Source: Prevotella sp. (GTDB lineage: Bacteria; Bacillota; Clostridia; Oscillospirales; Ruminococcaceae). From it: 64,000 nucleotides of DNA. The stretch spans positions 1 to 64,000 of the forward strand of contig JAMPIC010000005.1 of assembly GCA_023663025.1 (NCBI GenBank), written 5' to 3'. The translations under genes were made by a program, and so were the position numbers. Shown in pieces: positions 26,680 through 34,404 of the stretch; the stretch's first letter is position 1, and each line of letters opens with the position of its first letter. A model generated the notes under the pieces. That model did no database searches, was not told where the DNA came from, and saw nothing but the letters and a program-made list of their open reading frames with translations.

Positions 26680-26755
26680 TGTGACGTATTCAAGAGGTTA
26701 AGAAAGCAGACTTTGACCCTGCTGTTCGTTGGTTCGAATCCAACCGTCACAGCCA
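26680..26755 (+). tRNA. tRNA-Gln (anticodon TTG) with encoded CCA
   Basis: The cloverleaf folds by eye in exactly 76 bases. The acceptor stem is TGTGACG with CGTCACA. A weak D stem TTC/GAA has the GG of the D loop. The anticodon stem GCAGA/CCTGC has one A-C mismatch around loop CTTTGAC, with TTG at 26713-26715. The T stem is GTTGG/CCAAC around TTCGAAT. Discriminator G and CCA are encoded. It lies in the prophage remnant, so it may be phage-borne. The mismatch and weak D stem raise doubt whether it still works. Confidence 0.85.
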
Positions 26756-26782
26756 CAGTCAAATTTCAAGGGGGAGGAATAA

Positions 26783-27178
26783 ATGCCGAACAATCCTAAT
26801 TCCGCCGCCAAGCTTAAACCGGTGACATCAAGCGACGAGGCAAAGGAACGGGGGCGTAACGGCGGTATCAAGTCGGAGAAGTCAAGACGCGCAAGAAAGC
26901 AAGCTCGGGAATGTATGGAAATAATCTTAAAAAGCAAGGTCGCTAAAGATGAACATAAACAAATTCTTGCAAATATGGGGATTAAGGACAAAGACAAACA
27001 AAATATTATGCTGCTTATGGCTTCCCTGTTTTTTAAGGGAGTAAGCACCGGAGACAGCGGCACGGTAAAAGCTATTCTTGAAATTTCGGGAGATTTAGAG
27101 CAACCGCAGGAAACGCGGGCTCCGCAAATCAATATAACGGTGTCAGCGGCGACAGCCGATGATATAGAAAATACCTAA
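26783..27178 (+). CDS. phage small-terminase-like protein
   Basis: This 131-residue protein is charged and helical, with a Lys/Arg-rich N-terminus (EKSRRARKQARECMEIILKS) and a body that resembles small packaging subunits found just before phage large terminases in Firmicutes. AGGGGGAGGAATAA gives a strong ribosome site. Identification rests on position and general character, not a clear motif. Several small genes now separate it from the large terminase. Confidence 0.5.
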   Translation: MPNNPNSAAKLKPVTSSDEAKERGRNGGIKSEKSRRARKQARECMEIILKSKVAKDEHKQILANMGIKDKDKQNIMLLMASLFFKGVSTGDSGTVKAILEISGDLEQPQETRAPQINITVSAATADDIENT

Positions 27179-27198
27179 TTTGGAAAGGAGGAAAATTT

Positions 27199-27363
27199 AT
27201 GCCTGAAACAACGAAACAAACTATCGCAAGAACTTCGGGCGGCGGAAGCGCACCCACAAGGTTTAAAAAGTCGGCGTATACTTCCGCAAAGGCGTTTGCC
27301 CGCAGCGGCGTGCTCGGCAGAAACGTTCAGCGACGCAAGTCGCTCGGCAGCAAAGGTGGTTAA
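27199..27363 (+). CDS. small basic phage protein, unknown
   Basis: This 54-residue frame has GGAAAGGAGGAAAATTT before the ATG. It is Ser/Gly/Arg/Lys rich (SGGGSAPTRFKKSAYTSAKA) with a basic tail. Function not recognised. Confidence 0.5.
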   Translation: MPETTKQTIARTSGGGSAPTRFKKSAYTSAKAFARSGVLGRNVQRRKSLGSKGG

Positions 27364-27365
27364 TA

Positions 27366-27552
27366 ATGAGCAATTTATTATTCGACCCCGTCAAGACGCA
27401 GGCAAGCGTTACGGACAGCGTTATTGTCGCTTTTTCTCGTCTTTGAAAATGAAAAGGCGAAAGCAGAATTTTACAAGAAAATCAGCACGCCGATTTCTGA
27501 AGAGTACCTGACCGTCGACAAGCTTATGAGGCTTGCGCAAAATGACGGTTGA
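27366..27552 (+). pseudogene. PAPS-reductase-like gene, internally deleted
   Basis: The frame starts MSNLLFDPVKTQASVTDSV and reaches VAFS, where phage PAPS-reductase/DndC-type ATP pyrophosphatases have the SGGKDS loop. Here it stops within three codons (TGA near 27444). A second frame then gives ENEKAKAEFYKKISTPISEE and YLTVDKLMRLAQNDG, like the end of the same family. The central domain is therefore deleted. Assignment is by motif memory and is moderate. Confidence 0.5.
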
Positions 27553-27693
27553 AGCAAGATGAAACCAAGATAAGCTATGCAGTATGGATATTACAATGGG
27601 AAAGCCGCACAAAGTTATAACGTATATTTTGTGCAATTTATACGTTGTAACCGAAACGTAATAATGGTATAATATTATTATGGAGGTGTTGTA

Positions 27694-27927
27694 ATGACTG
27701 TTACAAAAGCGCAAATGGCTGCAAATAAAAAACACGATAGATCACATTTCAAATATCAATCCGTAAAGCTGAAAATATCCGAATATGAAAAACTTAAAGA
27801 GGCTGTAAGCATATCCAAAGAACCTATGAACGGATTTTTGAGGTCTGCTATTATGGATAGAGTATCTGAGTATATTTCTAATAAGCCCGCTCCAAACGGA
27901 ACGGAACGGGAGGAAAACATCGAATGA
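27694..27927 (+). CDS. Arc/RHH-like antitoxin candidate
   Basis: This 77-residue protein has a beta strand (FKYQSVKLKI) and two helices (YEKLKEAVSISKEP, MNGFLRSAIMDRVSEY), the ribbon-helix-helix pattern of Arc-type DNA-binding antitoxins common in gut Clostridia. It overlaps the next short frame (ATGA), which starts like a RelE toxin. It probably autoregulates the pair. GGAGGTGTTGT precedes the ATG. Confidence 0.6.
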   Translation: MTVTKAQMAANKKHDRSHFKYQSVKLKISEYEKLKEAVSISKEPMNGFLRSAIMDRVSEYISNKPAPNGTEREENIE

Positions 27928-27998
27928 AAATAAAATACTCAAAAGCGGCGTTGAAATTTCTCGCGGGTGTGCAAAAGAAAATCGCCGACAGCAAATGA
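27924..27998 (+). pseudogene. truncated RelE-like toxin start
   Basis: The 24-residue frame MKIKYSKAALKFLAGVQKKI matches the first strand and helix of RelE/ParE-type toxins, then stops at TGA 27996-27998. A normal toxin has about 85-110 residues. The antitoxin candidate upstream overlaps it by four bases, as in intact pairs. The toxin has therefore been lost. Confidence 0.55.
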
Positions 27999-28065
27999 AT
28001 TGAAAATACTGTATATTATAGACATAGGCTCAAGGGGAGATATTTATAAATGAGGAGGTTGTTTT

Positions 28066-28287
28066 ATGTCGCCTAAAACACAGCAAATGGTTGAATTGTA
28101 CGAAATGCTCCCCGAACGGGAGCAGGAGCTTGCCTTTGAAACGGTCAAGAGGTTTGTCCTTGCGTGGGACCCCGATTTTACGAAGGTTACTCCCGCCGAA
28201 CGCAGACAGATTGACGAGGCTGAAAAGAGCGGGTTTGTTTCCGAAGATGAAATAGACTGGGATAATCTCGGTAAATATGCGGATTAG
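28066..28287 (+). CDS. small acidic protein, antitoxin-like
   Basis: The product has 73 residues, acidic, ending VSEDEIDWDNLGKYAD. Helical N-terminus (QQMVELYEMLPEREQELAFE). It resembles short acidic antitoxins by size and context but no family is assured. A GGAGG ribosome site lies upstream. Confidence 0.5.
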   Translation: MSPKTQQMVELYEMLPEREQELAFETVKRFVLAWDPDFTKVTPAERRQIDEAEKSGFVSEDEIDWDNLGKYAD

Positions 28288-28315
28288 CAGAATGAGTATA
28301 AGGAGGGCGCACACA

Positions 28316-28489
28316 ATGAGTAACCGTGATTTAGCCAAAAATCTTATTGACAAAATCCCCGAAAGCAGGCTGTTTTATGTTATATCATATTTGCAGGGCG
28401 CGGCTGTCCCCGACGAAACGCCCAACGCCGAAACATTAGCGGCGTTCGCGGAACTTGACTTGAAAGCAGAAAAAGAAACGGAGGAATAA
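28316..28489 (+). CDS. small acidic helical protein
   Basis: This 57-residue protein includes LAKNLIDKIPESRLFYVISY and an acidic tail. It has AAGGAGGG upstream and ends two bases before the DUF4160 gene. Similar short proteins often precede DUF4160/DUF2442 genes, so an antitoxin-like role is plausible but unproven. Confidence 0.5.
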   Translation: MSNRDLAKNLIDKIPESRLFYVISYLQGAAVPDETPNAETLAAFAELDLKAEKETEE

Positions 28490-28491
28490 CA

Positions 28492-28752
28492 ATGCCGACA
28501 TTAAGCATATTCAGAGGTATTAAAGTTTATATGAACTGGAATGAACATAATCCGCCGCATTTTCACGCAGTATACGGCGGTGAAGAGGTAACGGTGCTTA
28601 TAAAGGAACTGGAAGTATTAAGCGGCAGCTTGCCAAACAAACAGCTTAAAATGCTTTTAGGCTGGGCGGCGTTCCATCAGGAGGAGTTAATGGAAAACTG
28701 GGAGCTTGCCGAAAAGAAACAGGAGCTTTTCCAGATTGAACCTATGAAATAA
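28492..28752 (+). CDS. DUF4160-domain protein
   Basis: The 86-residue protein carries the family hallmark NEHNPPHFHAVYGGEEV near residues 18-34. DUF4160 proteins are small and commonly sit beside DUF2442 genes in toxin-antitoxin-like pairs. The same pairing occurs here with two DUF2442 genes downstream. Biochemical role unknown. Confidence 0.72.
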   Translation: MPTLSIFRGIKVYMNWNEHNPPHFHAVYGGEEVTVLIKELEVLSGSLPNKQLKMLLGWAAFHQEELMENWELAEKKQELFQIEPMK

Positions 28753-28767
28753 GAAAGGTGTGATATT

Positions 28768-29118
28768 ATGCCGAACAGTATTGAATATTATCTTTCTAAA
28801 GGCTGTGACAGAGCTGCTGCCGAATATTATGCGTCCGGCAGGAAAAAAATCATTTCCGTATCGCCTAATGAAGATTTTACATTAACGCTTTGCTTTGAAA
28901 GCGGAGAAAGGCGTATACTGGACTGCAAGCCTTTTCTTGACGGTGCTGTTTTTAAACCTTTTAAGAACTATGAAAACTTCAAGAGAGTATACCTTGACGA
29001 TACAAGCTGTGTTGCATGGGACATTGATCCGAATATCGACAGTAATGTCGTATGGAACAATAAAGTTGATTTATGTCCCGATAGCTGCTATATTGACAGC
29101 GTGCCGATAGCCTATTAA
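28768..29118 (+). CDS. DUF2442-domain protein (long form)
   Basis: The 116-residue protein has the DUF2442 core FTLTLCFESGERRILDCKPF followed by a VYLDDTSCVAWD strand pair. An extra N-terminal segment of about 30 residues (SIEYYLSKGCDRAAAEYYAS) resembles a small helix-turn element. It follows DUF4160 by 15 bases. Probably a partner or antitoxin of that protein; unproven. Confidence 0.65.
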   Translation: MPNSIEYYLSKGCDRAAAEYYASGRKKIISVSPNEDFTLTLCFESGERRILDCKPFLDGAVFKPFKNYENFKRVYLDDTSCVAWDIDPNIDSNVVWNNKVDLCPDSCYIDSVPIAY

Positions 29119-29185
29119 AGGAGAACGGGATTGGGTTTGCTTGCTCCCATATCTTTTGTACAATTGGAACAAGAGGGTACACGCC

Positions 29186-29437
29186 ATGTTACAGCCTAAA
29201 GTATTGAATGTTACGCCCTTGGAGGATTACCGCCTTCTTGTCGAGTGGGAAACTGGTGAAAAGAAAATTTTCGACGTTAAACCGTATATTATTGGCTCTT
29301 GGTTCGGCAAACTTCGCGATGTTCGGACGTTCGGGACGGTGCACCCGCGCGGTTCAACCGTTGAATGGGCGGACGGTCAAGACATTGCGCCCCACGAGCT
29401 TTACGAGCTTTCGGTGCTTGCAGGGGGTGATTTGTAA
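29186..29437 (+). CDS. DUF2442-domain protein (short form)
   Basis: The 83-residue protein has the core YRLLVEWETGEKKIFDVKPY and ending VEWADGQDIAPHELYELS, a textbook DUF2442 pattern. ATG 29186 is used rather than the upstream frame opening at 29141 because homology starts there. It is the second DUF2442 gene within 500 bases, suggesting duplication or stacking of similar modules. Confidence 0.7.
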   Translation: MLQPKVLNVTPLEDYRLLVEWETGEKKIFDVKPYIIGSWFGKLRDVRTFGTVHPRGSTVEWADGQDIAPHELYELSVLAGGDL

Positions 29438-29438
29438 T

Positions 29439-29627
29439 ATGGCTGTAAGCAAAGCCCAGCAAAAGGCTGTTGCAAAGTATATGAAAGAAAATTACGACAA
29501 TTTTCAACTGCGAATGCCAAAAGGCAAGAAAGCGATTATAAAAGATTTTGCGGATAAGCAGGGGGAAACTATGAACGGCTTTATAAATAAAGCTGTTGAC
29601 GAGAAAATGCAGCGTGATAAACAATAG
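29439..29627 (+). CDS. Arc-family DNA-binding protein
   Basis: The 62-residue protein shows the ribbon-helix-helix layout: NFQLRMPKGKKAIIKDFADK then ETMNGFINKAVDEKM. It resembles Arc-type repressors widespread in gut Clostridia and the 27694 protein. It ends 70 bases before the terminase start. It may be a solitary regulator. Confidence 0.65.
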   Translation: MAVSKAQQKAVAKYMKENYDNFQLRMPKGKKAIIKDFADKQGETMNGFINKAVDEKMQRDKQ

Positions 29628-29697
29628 ACAAAAGCGGTTGAAATATCAGCCGCTTTTTTGTGTTGTTTTTATTTTATACAGAAAGGTTTTGATATAT

Positions 29698-30933
29698 TTG
29701 AATATAAAAGTCAAAGCAAACAAAGTGTATATACCGTATTTCAACAAACCGCAGTTCACGCAGATATATTACGGCGGGAGCAGCAGCGGGAAGTCTTACT
29801 TTTTAGCCTCAAAGGTCGTGCTGGACAATCTGAACGGCGTTAATTGGCTTGTTTGCCGCAATGTTGCCGCAACCATCGGAATGTCGGTATTTAACGAGAT
29901 AACGAAAGCCATATCCAATATGGGATTGATGAAATACTACAAAATAAACCGCTCCACAATGTCGATAACCTGTTTGCTGAACAGCAGGCAGATACTTTTC
30001 GCGGGACTGGACGACGCCGAAAAAATAAAGTCGGTAACGCCGATTGACGACGTTCTGCACCGCATATGGATAGAGGAGGCTACCGAGGTTAAGCGCGAGG
30101 CTTACAAGCAGCTGACAAAACGTCTGCGCGGCAATACGAAAAGCAAATTTTCAAAGTGCGTTATATTATCGTTCAACCCCATTTTGCGCTCCCATTGGAT
30201 ATATAAAGAATTTTTCGGCGAATGGCAGGACGATAAAACGTCTTTTGAAAGCGAACGGTTAAGCATACTCAAAACGACCTATAAGGACAATTTATTTTTG
30301 ACCGACGACGACCGAAAACAGCTTGAAGATGAAACGGACGAGTATTATTATCAGGTCTATACGTTGGGGAATTTCGGCGTTTTGGGACACGTTATCTTCA
30401 AGAACTGGCATACGGAGGATTTAAGCGGACTTATACCGACGTTCGATAAAATATACAACGGTCTTGACTTCGGCTACAGCGTTGACCCTAACGCGCTGAT
30501 AAGGGTACATCTTGATAAAAAGCGCAAAAAGATATACGTTTTCGACGAATGGTATCAAGCGGGAATGTCGGACAGCGAGCTTATACGGCTGGTAAAAAAT
30601 AAAATCGGCACGCAGTATGTCACCTGCGACAGCGCAGAGCCGAAAACTATTGATTTGCTGTATGCAAACGACGTCAGGGCGGTCGCGGCGGTTAAAGGCG
30701 CGGACAGTATCAATCGCGGCATAAGGTGGCTTCAGGACTACGAAATTATTGTCGACGTAAGGTGTCAGAATTTCAAAAACGAAATCGAGCAATATCATTG
30801 GAAAGAGGACAGAAAAGGAAATGTAATGGCAATTCCCGCAGATATGAACAATCATTTGCTTGACGCGCTGCGGTATGCGCTTTGCGATGAGATTTTAGCG
30901 GCGGAAGTAAAGGCGGGACGGAGGCTGATTTAA
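29698..30933 (+). CDS. phage terminase large subunit (PBSX type)
   Basis: This ATP-driven DNA packaging motor has 411 residues. Walker A is YYGGSSSGKSYF near residues 21-32, Walker B is HRIWIEEATEV near residue 119, and nuclease-domain acids lie in NGLDFGYSVDPNA, VTCDSAEPKT and HLLDALRYAL. The start is taken as TTG 29698 with GAAAGG at 29681-29686. The length fits the intact PBSX/XtmB family. It overlaps the next small gene (TAATG). Confidence 0.9.
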   Translation: MNIKVKANKVYIPYFNKPQFTQIYYGGSSSGKSYFLASKVVLDNLNGVNWLVCRNVAATIGMSVFNEITKAISNMGLMKYYKINRSTMSITCLLNSRQILFAGLDDAEKIKSVTPIDDVLHRIWIEEATEVKREAYKQLTKRLRGNTKSKFSKCVILSFNPILRSHWIYKEFFGEWQDDKTSFESERLSILKTTYKDNLFLTDDDRKQLEDETDEYYYQVYTLGNFGVLGHVIFKNWHTEDLSGLIPTFDKIYNGLDFGYSVDPNALIRVHLDKKRKKIYVFDEWYQAGMSDSELIRLVKNKIGTQYVTCDSAEPKTIDLLYANDVRAVAAVKGADSINRGIRWLQDYEIIVDVRCQNFKNEIEQYHWKEDRKGNVMAIPADMNNHLLDALRYALCDEILAAEVKAGRRLI

Positions 30934-31088
30934 TGTGCGGTCATGATTTTATAAAAATAAATGATGTTTCGGTTTGTCGGAAATGCGGCTTGACCCGCAC
31001 CTACGACGGCAGAATATTTTTTGACAAAAAGCTGCCGAACCGCAAGCGCCCAAAACGAAAAAAGGAGAATAAAAATGTCAAGGACTAA
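30933..31088 (+). CDS. small phage zinc-finger-like protein
   Basis: A 51-residue frame starts at the TAATG overlap with the terminase. MCGHDF and CRKCGL provide a C-H-C-C set suited to zinc binding, followed by a basic tail (KKLPNRKRPKRKKENK). It overlaps the portal start by 14 bases. Such tiny proteins are common between terminase and portal genes; role unknown. Confidence 0.55.
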   Translation: MCGHDFIKINDVSVCRKCGLTRTYDGRIFFDKKLPNRKRPKRKKENKNVKD

Positions 31089-31380
31089 AATGGAATTGCT
31101 CCCCGAATTTTCGGCGGAGCTTGAGGAAATCCGCAAAAGCGGCATAACCAAAGAATTACTGCAAAAAATCATTTCAAAGCACCAAGCGAACGCCGTATAT
31201 AACAAAAAACTTTACGAACGGTATATGACCTTGCGGGAAAACGTACCGATATTCGGCAGAAAACCTCGTTTTGAAGATGAAGATAACCCTATCAACAACA
31301 AGTTGAATAACGATTTTTTCGGCGAGATAGTAGATTTTAAAACGGGATATTTCGCGGGAAAACCTATCGCGTACAGCTAA
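31075..31380 (+). pseudogene. truncated phage portal protein (SPP1 type)
   Basis: The 101 residues present match the N-terminal region of SPP1-like portals, ending DFKTGYFAGKPIAYS, where intact portals continue for another ~350 residues. The sequence then switches abruptly into a frame leading to the MuF-type protein. A deletion of about 1 kb or more is implied. AAAAAGGAGAATAAAA gives a ribosome site. Confidence 0.78.
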
Positions 31381-31426
31381 TTCCTTTATTGCGGAAACAT
31401 ATACAAAATATTCGGACGGTAACGGA

Positions 31427-32728
31427 ATGCTGACGGTCGCGCAATTACAGAGGAGTGCAAAACTGGCTTGGTTCCTGAATGAGATTGACAAAAACTGCAA
31501 TGAATATCTTCCCGATGTTTCAAGTGAGATACAGAAGCTTATAAATACCGTATATGAGGAATGTTATATCGGTATGGTCGAGGCGGTAAATCAAGCGCAT
31601 GACTTGTCGGCGCTGAGGGTGCGCCCCGAGGTAATGAAATCGGCAATCGCGAACAATATTGAAAAGCTGACCTTGCCCGCGCTGCTTGAAAAGAACCGCA
31701 AGGAGATAGTATACGAAATCAAGCAGACGGTAAGCATAGGACTTATGAACGGCGAGCGGTACGAAACAATGTCCCGAAAGCTTGTTGACAGGCTTGATTT
31801 CAGCTATGGCAAGGCAAACAATGTTGTGCGTACAGAAACGCACAGAAACATTGAGGCGGGCTTAATGGACGGCGCAGCGGAAACGCAGAAAGCCTTGTTG
31901 GGCAGCGGACTGGTACATACCGCGATATGGCGCACAATGGAGGACGAACGCGTCAGACCGCAGAGGCGTTATCATACAAAAACGGGCTGGAAAACCAAAA
32001 CCGCAGGCAAGGCAAATCATATGAAAATGGAAGGTGTGGCAATAATCGTCGGCGATAAGTTCAAATTAGAGCCGAATGTGTACGCGCCCTGTCCCGGAAT
32101 GAGCGGTACGGCAAGAAACGACTGCAATTGCCGCTGCTTTCTTGAATACGACCTGCTTACGCTTGACGAATGGGCGGCATTGCCGAATAAACAGGAAAAT
32201 TTCCTGTCGGCGAAAAGTCTTGACAAATCGGGGGAAAGTGGTATAATAGGGGTAAGGAGTGATAAAGTGACGATTTCAGCCATTGAACAGCCGATAGAGC
32301 AGCAGCACACCGGCAAGGGCAACCCAAACGCGATTTTGACATTCGACGCTCCGCTTAACAGCAGACAGCAGAAACTGCTTGAACAGCTTAGCGAATTTGA
32401 CAGCAAGATAATTGTACCTAAAAAATCGGTTAATATGGCGGATTTATCTGCACTCACCGCTAAAACGGGCGACGAGTTTGCTATGTTTACCAAAGGCGGC
32501 GAACGGCTTATTATCCGAGGAAACAATGTAATGGTAAACATAGGTAAAGAGGACGCGCAGGAACTGGCTGAACAGGGCTACAAGTGGAGCGGACATACTC
32601 ACCCGGGAGTTGACGAAAATTGTTTGCTCCCATCTGGCGGTGATAAGGGTATATTACAGTGCTTTAATCAAGAAATCAGCGTTATATATAATTCAAAGGG
32701 CAACCGCCAAACGTTTGAAAAGGAGTGA
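31427..32728 (+). CDS. MuF-type phage head protein with C-terminal JAMM-like domain
   Basis: This 433-residue protein has in residues ~60-260 the Mu gpF-like minor head domain, with RTETHRNIEAGLMDGA and the Cys-rich CPGMSGTARNDCNCRC segment. The C-terminal ~130 residues are different and carry SGHTHPG then LPSGGD: His390, His392, Ser403 and Asp406 in HxH-x10-SxxD spacing, the JAB/JAMM metalloprotease signature. MuF proteins with variable C-terminal toxin domains are known from phages. The upstream border is a deletion: the frame is open 5' of the ATG into the portal remnant. Toxicity is inference. Confidence 0.7.
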   Translation: MLTVAQLQRSAKLAWFLNEIDKNCNEYLPDVSSEIQKLINTVYEECYIGMVEAVNQAHDLSALRVRPEVMKSAIANNIEKLTLPALLEKNRKEIVYEIKQTVSIGLMNGERYETMSRKLVDRLDFSYGKANNVVRTETHRNIEAGLMDGAAETQKALLGSGLVHTAIWRTMEDERVRPQRRYHTKTGWKTKTAGKANHMKMEGVAIIVGDKFKLEPNVYAPCPGMSGTARNDCNCRCFLEYDLLTLDEWAALPNKQENFLSAKSLDKSGESGIIGVRSDKVTISAIEQPIEQQHTGKGNPNAILTFDAPLNSRQQKLLEQLSEFDSKIIVPKKSVNMADLSALTAKTGDEFAMFTKGGERLIIRGNNVMVNIGKEDAQELAEQGYKWSGHTHPGVDENCLLPSGGDKGILQCFNQEISVIYNSKGNRQTFEKE

Positions 32729-32732
32729 TATT

Positions 32733-32990
32733 ATGTGCAAATTATTTGATGAGTGGTCTCCGCAGATTGAAAAATTCTGCAATGAAAACGGTTTTGACTT
32801 TGAAAAGGCTAAGAAATTATCGAAAAGCTGGGGAAAAGACAATTTAGCTTTGCAGCACTACGACCCCGAAAAGGGTAAAATGGGACTGCGCGACGAAACA
32901 CCTATGCCGCTTGTGCTGCGGATTAAGAAAAACCCCGATGACACTCTTGAATTTGTTCAGACTGAATACACGAAAAAGTATCTTGTGTAA
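32733..32990 (+). CDS. small protein downstream of MuF fusion, possible immunity protein
   Basis: The 85-residue protein starts five bases after the MuF gene with a strong ribosome site (AAAAGGAGTGATATT). It is acidic to neutral with no recognised domain: an N-terminal helix (DEWSPQIEKFCNENG) and a C-terminal strand pair (LEFVQTEYTKKYLV). Immediate downstream position of a small gene is what polymorphic-toxin immunity genes show, so this is a candidate. It could equally be a phage head accessory. Confidence 0.5.
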   Translation: MCKLFDEWSPQIEKFCNENGFDFEKAKKLSKSWGKDNLALQHYDPEKGKMGLRDETPMPLVLRIKKNPDDTLEFVQTEYTKKYLV

Positions 32991-33202
32991 AAATGATATT
33001 TAACCGCTTTGAGTTTTCAAGGCGGTTTTGTTTATTACTTTGACATAATAAAAAGCAATATACTTTGTGCATTATGTCAATGGAAAAAGTTGCTTTATAA
33101 TGATACAATTATAACATTTATTGTATACGAATCAGTATTTATGTCGTTTATTATTACACGAATTAAAAAATAAATTATGTTATATTTTATTCTGATGAAA
33201 GA

Positions 33203-33595
33203 GTGAGTGTATTGGTAGAATTTCATGCATGGATAACAATACGTCAATCATATTTAAATATTGATGAAGATGACTGTGAATTACAGCGTATTATTTTAAA
33301 TATTAAAAGAAAAATAAAGGGCAGTATTGCATCATTGGTTATAAAAAATGGAGAGTATTGTTTAACAGCACATTCATATTCCAATCATTTGTCTAAAGAA
33401 TATGAAGAATTTTTTGAAATTGTTGATTTTGTTCAAAAAGTTGCGGTAGGGAGCTATGGTGTAATATATATATATGATGACGAAAAGTTGGATAAAAATA
33501 ATTTGTTTCAAGTATATGTCATTAAAAAAGGAAAATTACAGATATTGGATGATGTGTATTTATCTCCATTTATACCTGAAGTAGAGGAAAAATAA
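33203..33595 (+). CDS. Imm7-like immunity protein candidate
   Basis: Up to 130 residues; translation could begin at GTG 33203 or TTG 33212 (VEFHAWITIRQSYL). FHAWIT at the start, SYGVIYIYDDE near residue 90 and YLSPFIPEVEE at the end recall the Imm7 family of polymorphic-toxin immunity proteins. Base composition is much more AT-rich than its neighbours. It lies near the MuF fusion but is separated by about 200 bases, so it may serve another, lost toxin. Confidence 0.55.
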   Translation: MSVLVEFHAWITIRQSYLNIDEDDCELQRIILNIKRKIKGSIASLVIKNGEYCLTAHSYSNHLSKEYEEFFEIVDFVQKVAVGSYGVIYIYDDEKLDKNNLFQVYVIKKGKLQILDDVYLSPFIPEVEEK

Positions 33596-33969
33596 TATTT
33601 TATAACAAAACATTATTTTTGGCAGACTAATAATTCTTGACACAATTCTTAATGGTCTTGAAAGCATGTAATTTCCAAAAAACAATTTGTCTTTAAGTGT
33701 AGCTCTTGAATTTCTCTTCGGGGTCATATTTTAAAAATTGTTTCAATAAATTTGTAACTTTCTACAAACTTTTAAAAACTGTGGGAAAATCACACAAAGA
33801 TAATCTTTATATGAACAAGGTATACAACTGATACAAAGTTGTATACCTTGTTTTTGTATATTTTGTTTGAGAGAATAACGCAACTCCTTGCCGTTATCAA
33901 CCGTGAAGCTCTTTTTCAGTTTTCCGAAATCTTCTCAAACGCCGCAATAGGTAACAAGCAGGTAACAAA
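33596..33969. other. AT-rich gap with a strong hairpin
   Basis: There is no credible gene. AACAAGGTATACAACT (33814-33829) pairs perfectly with AGTTGTATACCTTGTT (33837-33852) around a seven-base loop. T-rich sequence follows. It could terminate transcription in either direction between the immunity gene and the integrase tail. Confidence 0.6.
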
Positions 33970-34233
33970 TCAAGGAAGTAAATCTATCGCTTTTCGCAGT
34001 TCTGCGACGTCTTTATGGGTGTAAACTTTATCGGTTATATTCGTCGAAGAATGCCCCATTAATCTTTGAATGCACACTTTATTCATACCGTAATTGTCCG
34101 CGCGTGTGGCGAATGTATGTCTGCAACCGTGCGGACTGTGTTTCATTCCGTGTTTTTCGCACACCGCGTCAAAATATTTTCGGTACATTGTATATGAATT
34201 TGACGGTATTATAGCAGATCTACAAAATAACAC
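33970..34233 (-). pseudogene. tyrosine integrase, C-terminal fragment
   Basis: The 87-residue frame contains the last half of a phage integrase catalytic domain: HGCRHTFATRADNYG (His-x-x-Arg) and LMGHSSTNITDKVYTHKD (His and nucleophile Tyr). The N-terminal 250-plus residues are missing; upstream sequence turns into a palindromic repeat and intergenic DNA. It marks the right side of the prophage remnant. Confidence 0.8.
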
Positions 34234-34243
34234 ATTTTTGTAG

Positions 34244-34264
34244 GGGCGGATTCCATATCCGCCC
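34244..34264. repeat. small palindromic repeat
   Basis: GGGCGGAT-TCCAT-ATCCGCCC is a perfect 8-bp hairpin beside the broken end of the integrase fragment. GGGGCGGAT...ATCCGCCC palindromes of this type are often dispersed in gut Clostridia; only one copy was noticed here. Confidence 0.5.
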
Positions 34265-34338
34265 GCCGTGAACTCCCTTTTTCTTTTCTTGATTTCTCAT
34301 AATATGCGCTTGTGGGCACAGCAGTTTCCCTCTCCGGC

Positions 34339-34367
34339 TTGACAAATGTTAAAATTTATATTATAAT
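34339..34367 (+). promoter_or_regulatory. consensus promoter of the CPBP protease gene
   Basis: TTGACA (34339-34344), exactly 17 bases, TATAAT (34362-34367): a full consensus sigma-A promoter 38 bases before the start codon. Confidence 0.85.
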
Positions 34368-34404
34368 GATGTAAAGTTTTTTTGTTTTCCCGAAAGGAGC
34401 TTTT

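Larger units (their letters stand above)
26284..34233. mobile_element. deletion-riddled prophage remnant
   Basis: The segment holds a late-gene-regulator-like fragment, tRNA-Gln, a small-terminase candidate, large terminase, truncated portal, MuF-type head protein, a possible immunity gene and an integrase C-terminus on the minus strand. Several genes are cut (portal, integrase, a PAPS-reductase-like gene, a RelE-like toxin). Capsid, tail, lysis and replication genes are missing. A phage of the Siphovirus packaging type is implied. It cannot be active. Confidence 0.85.
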
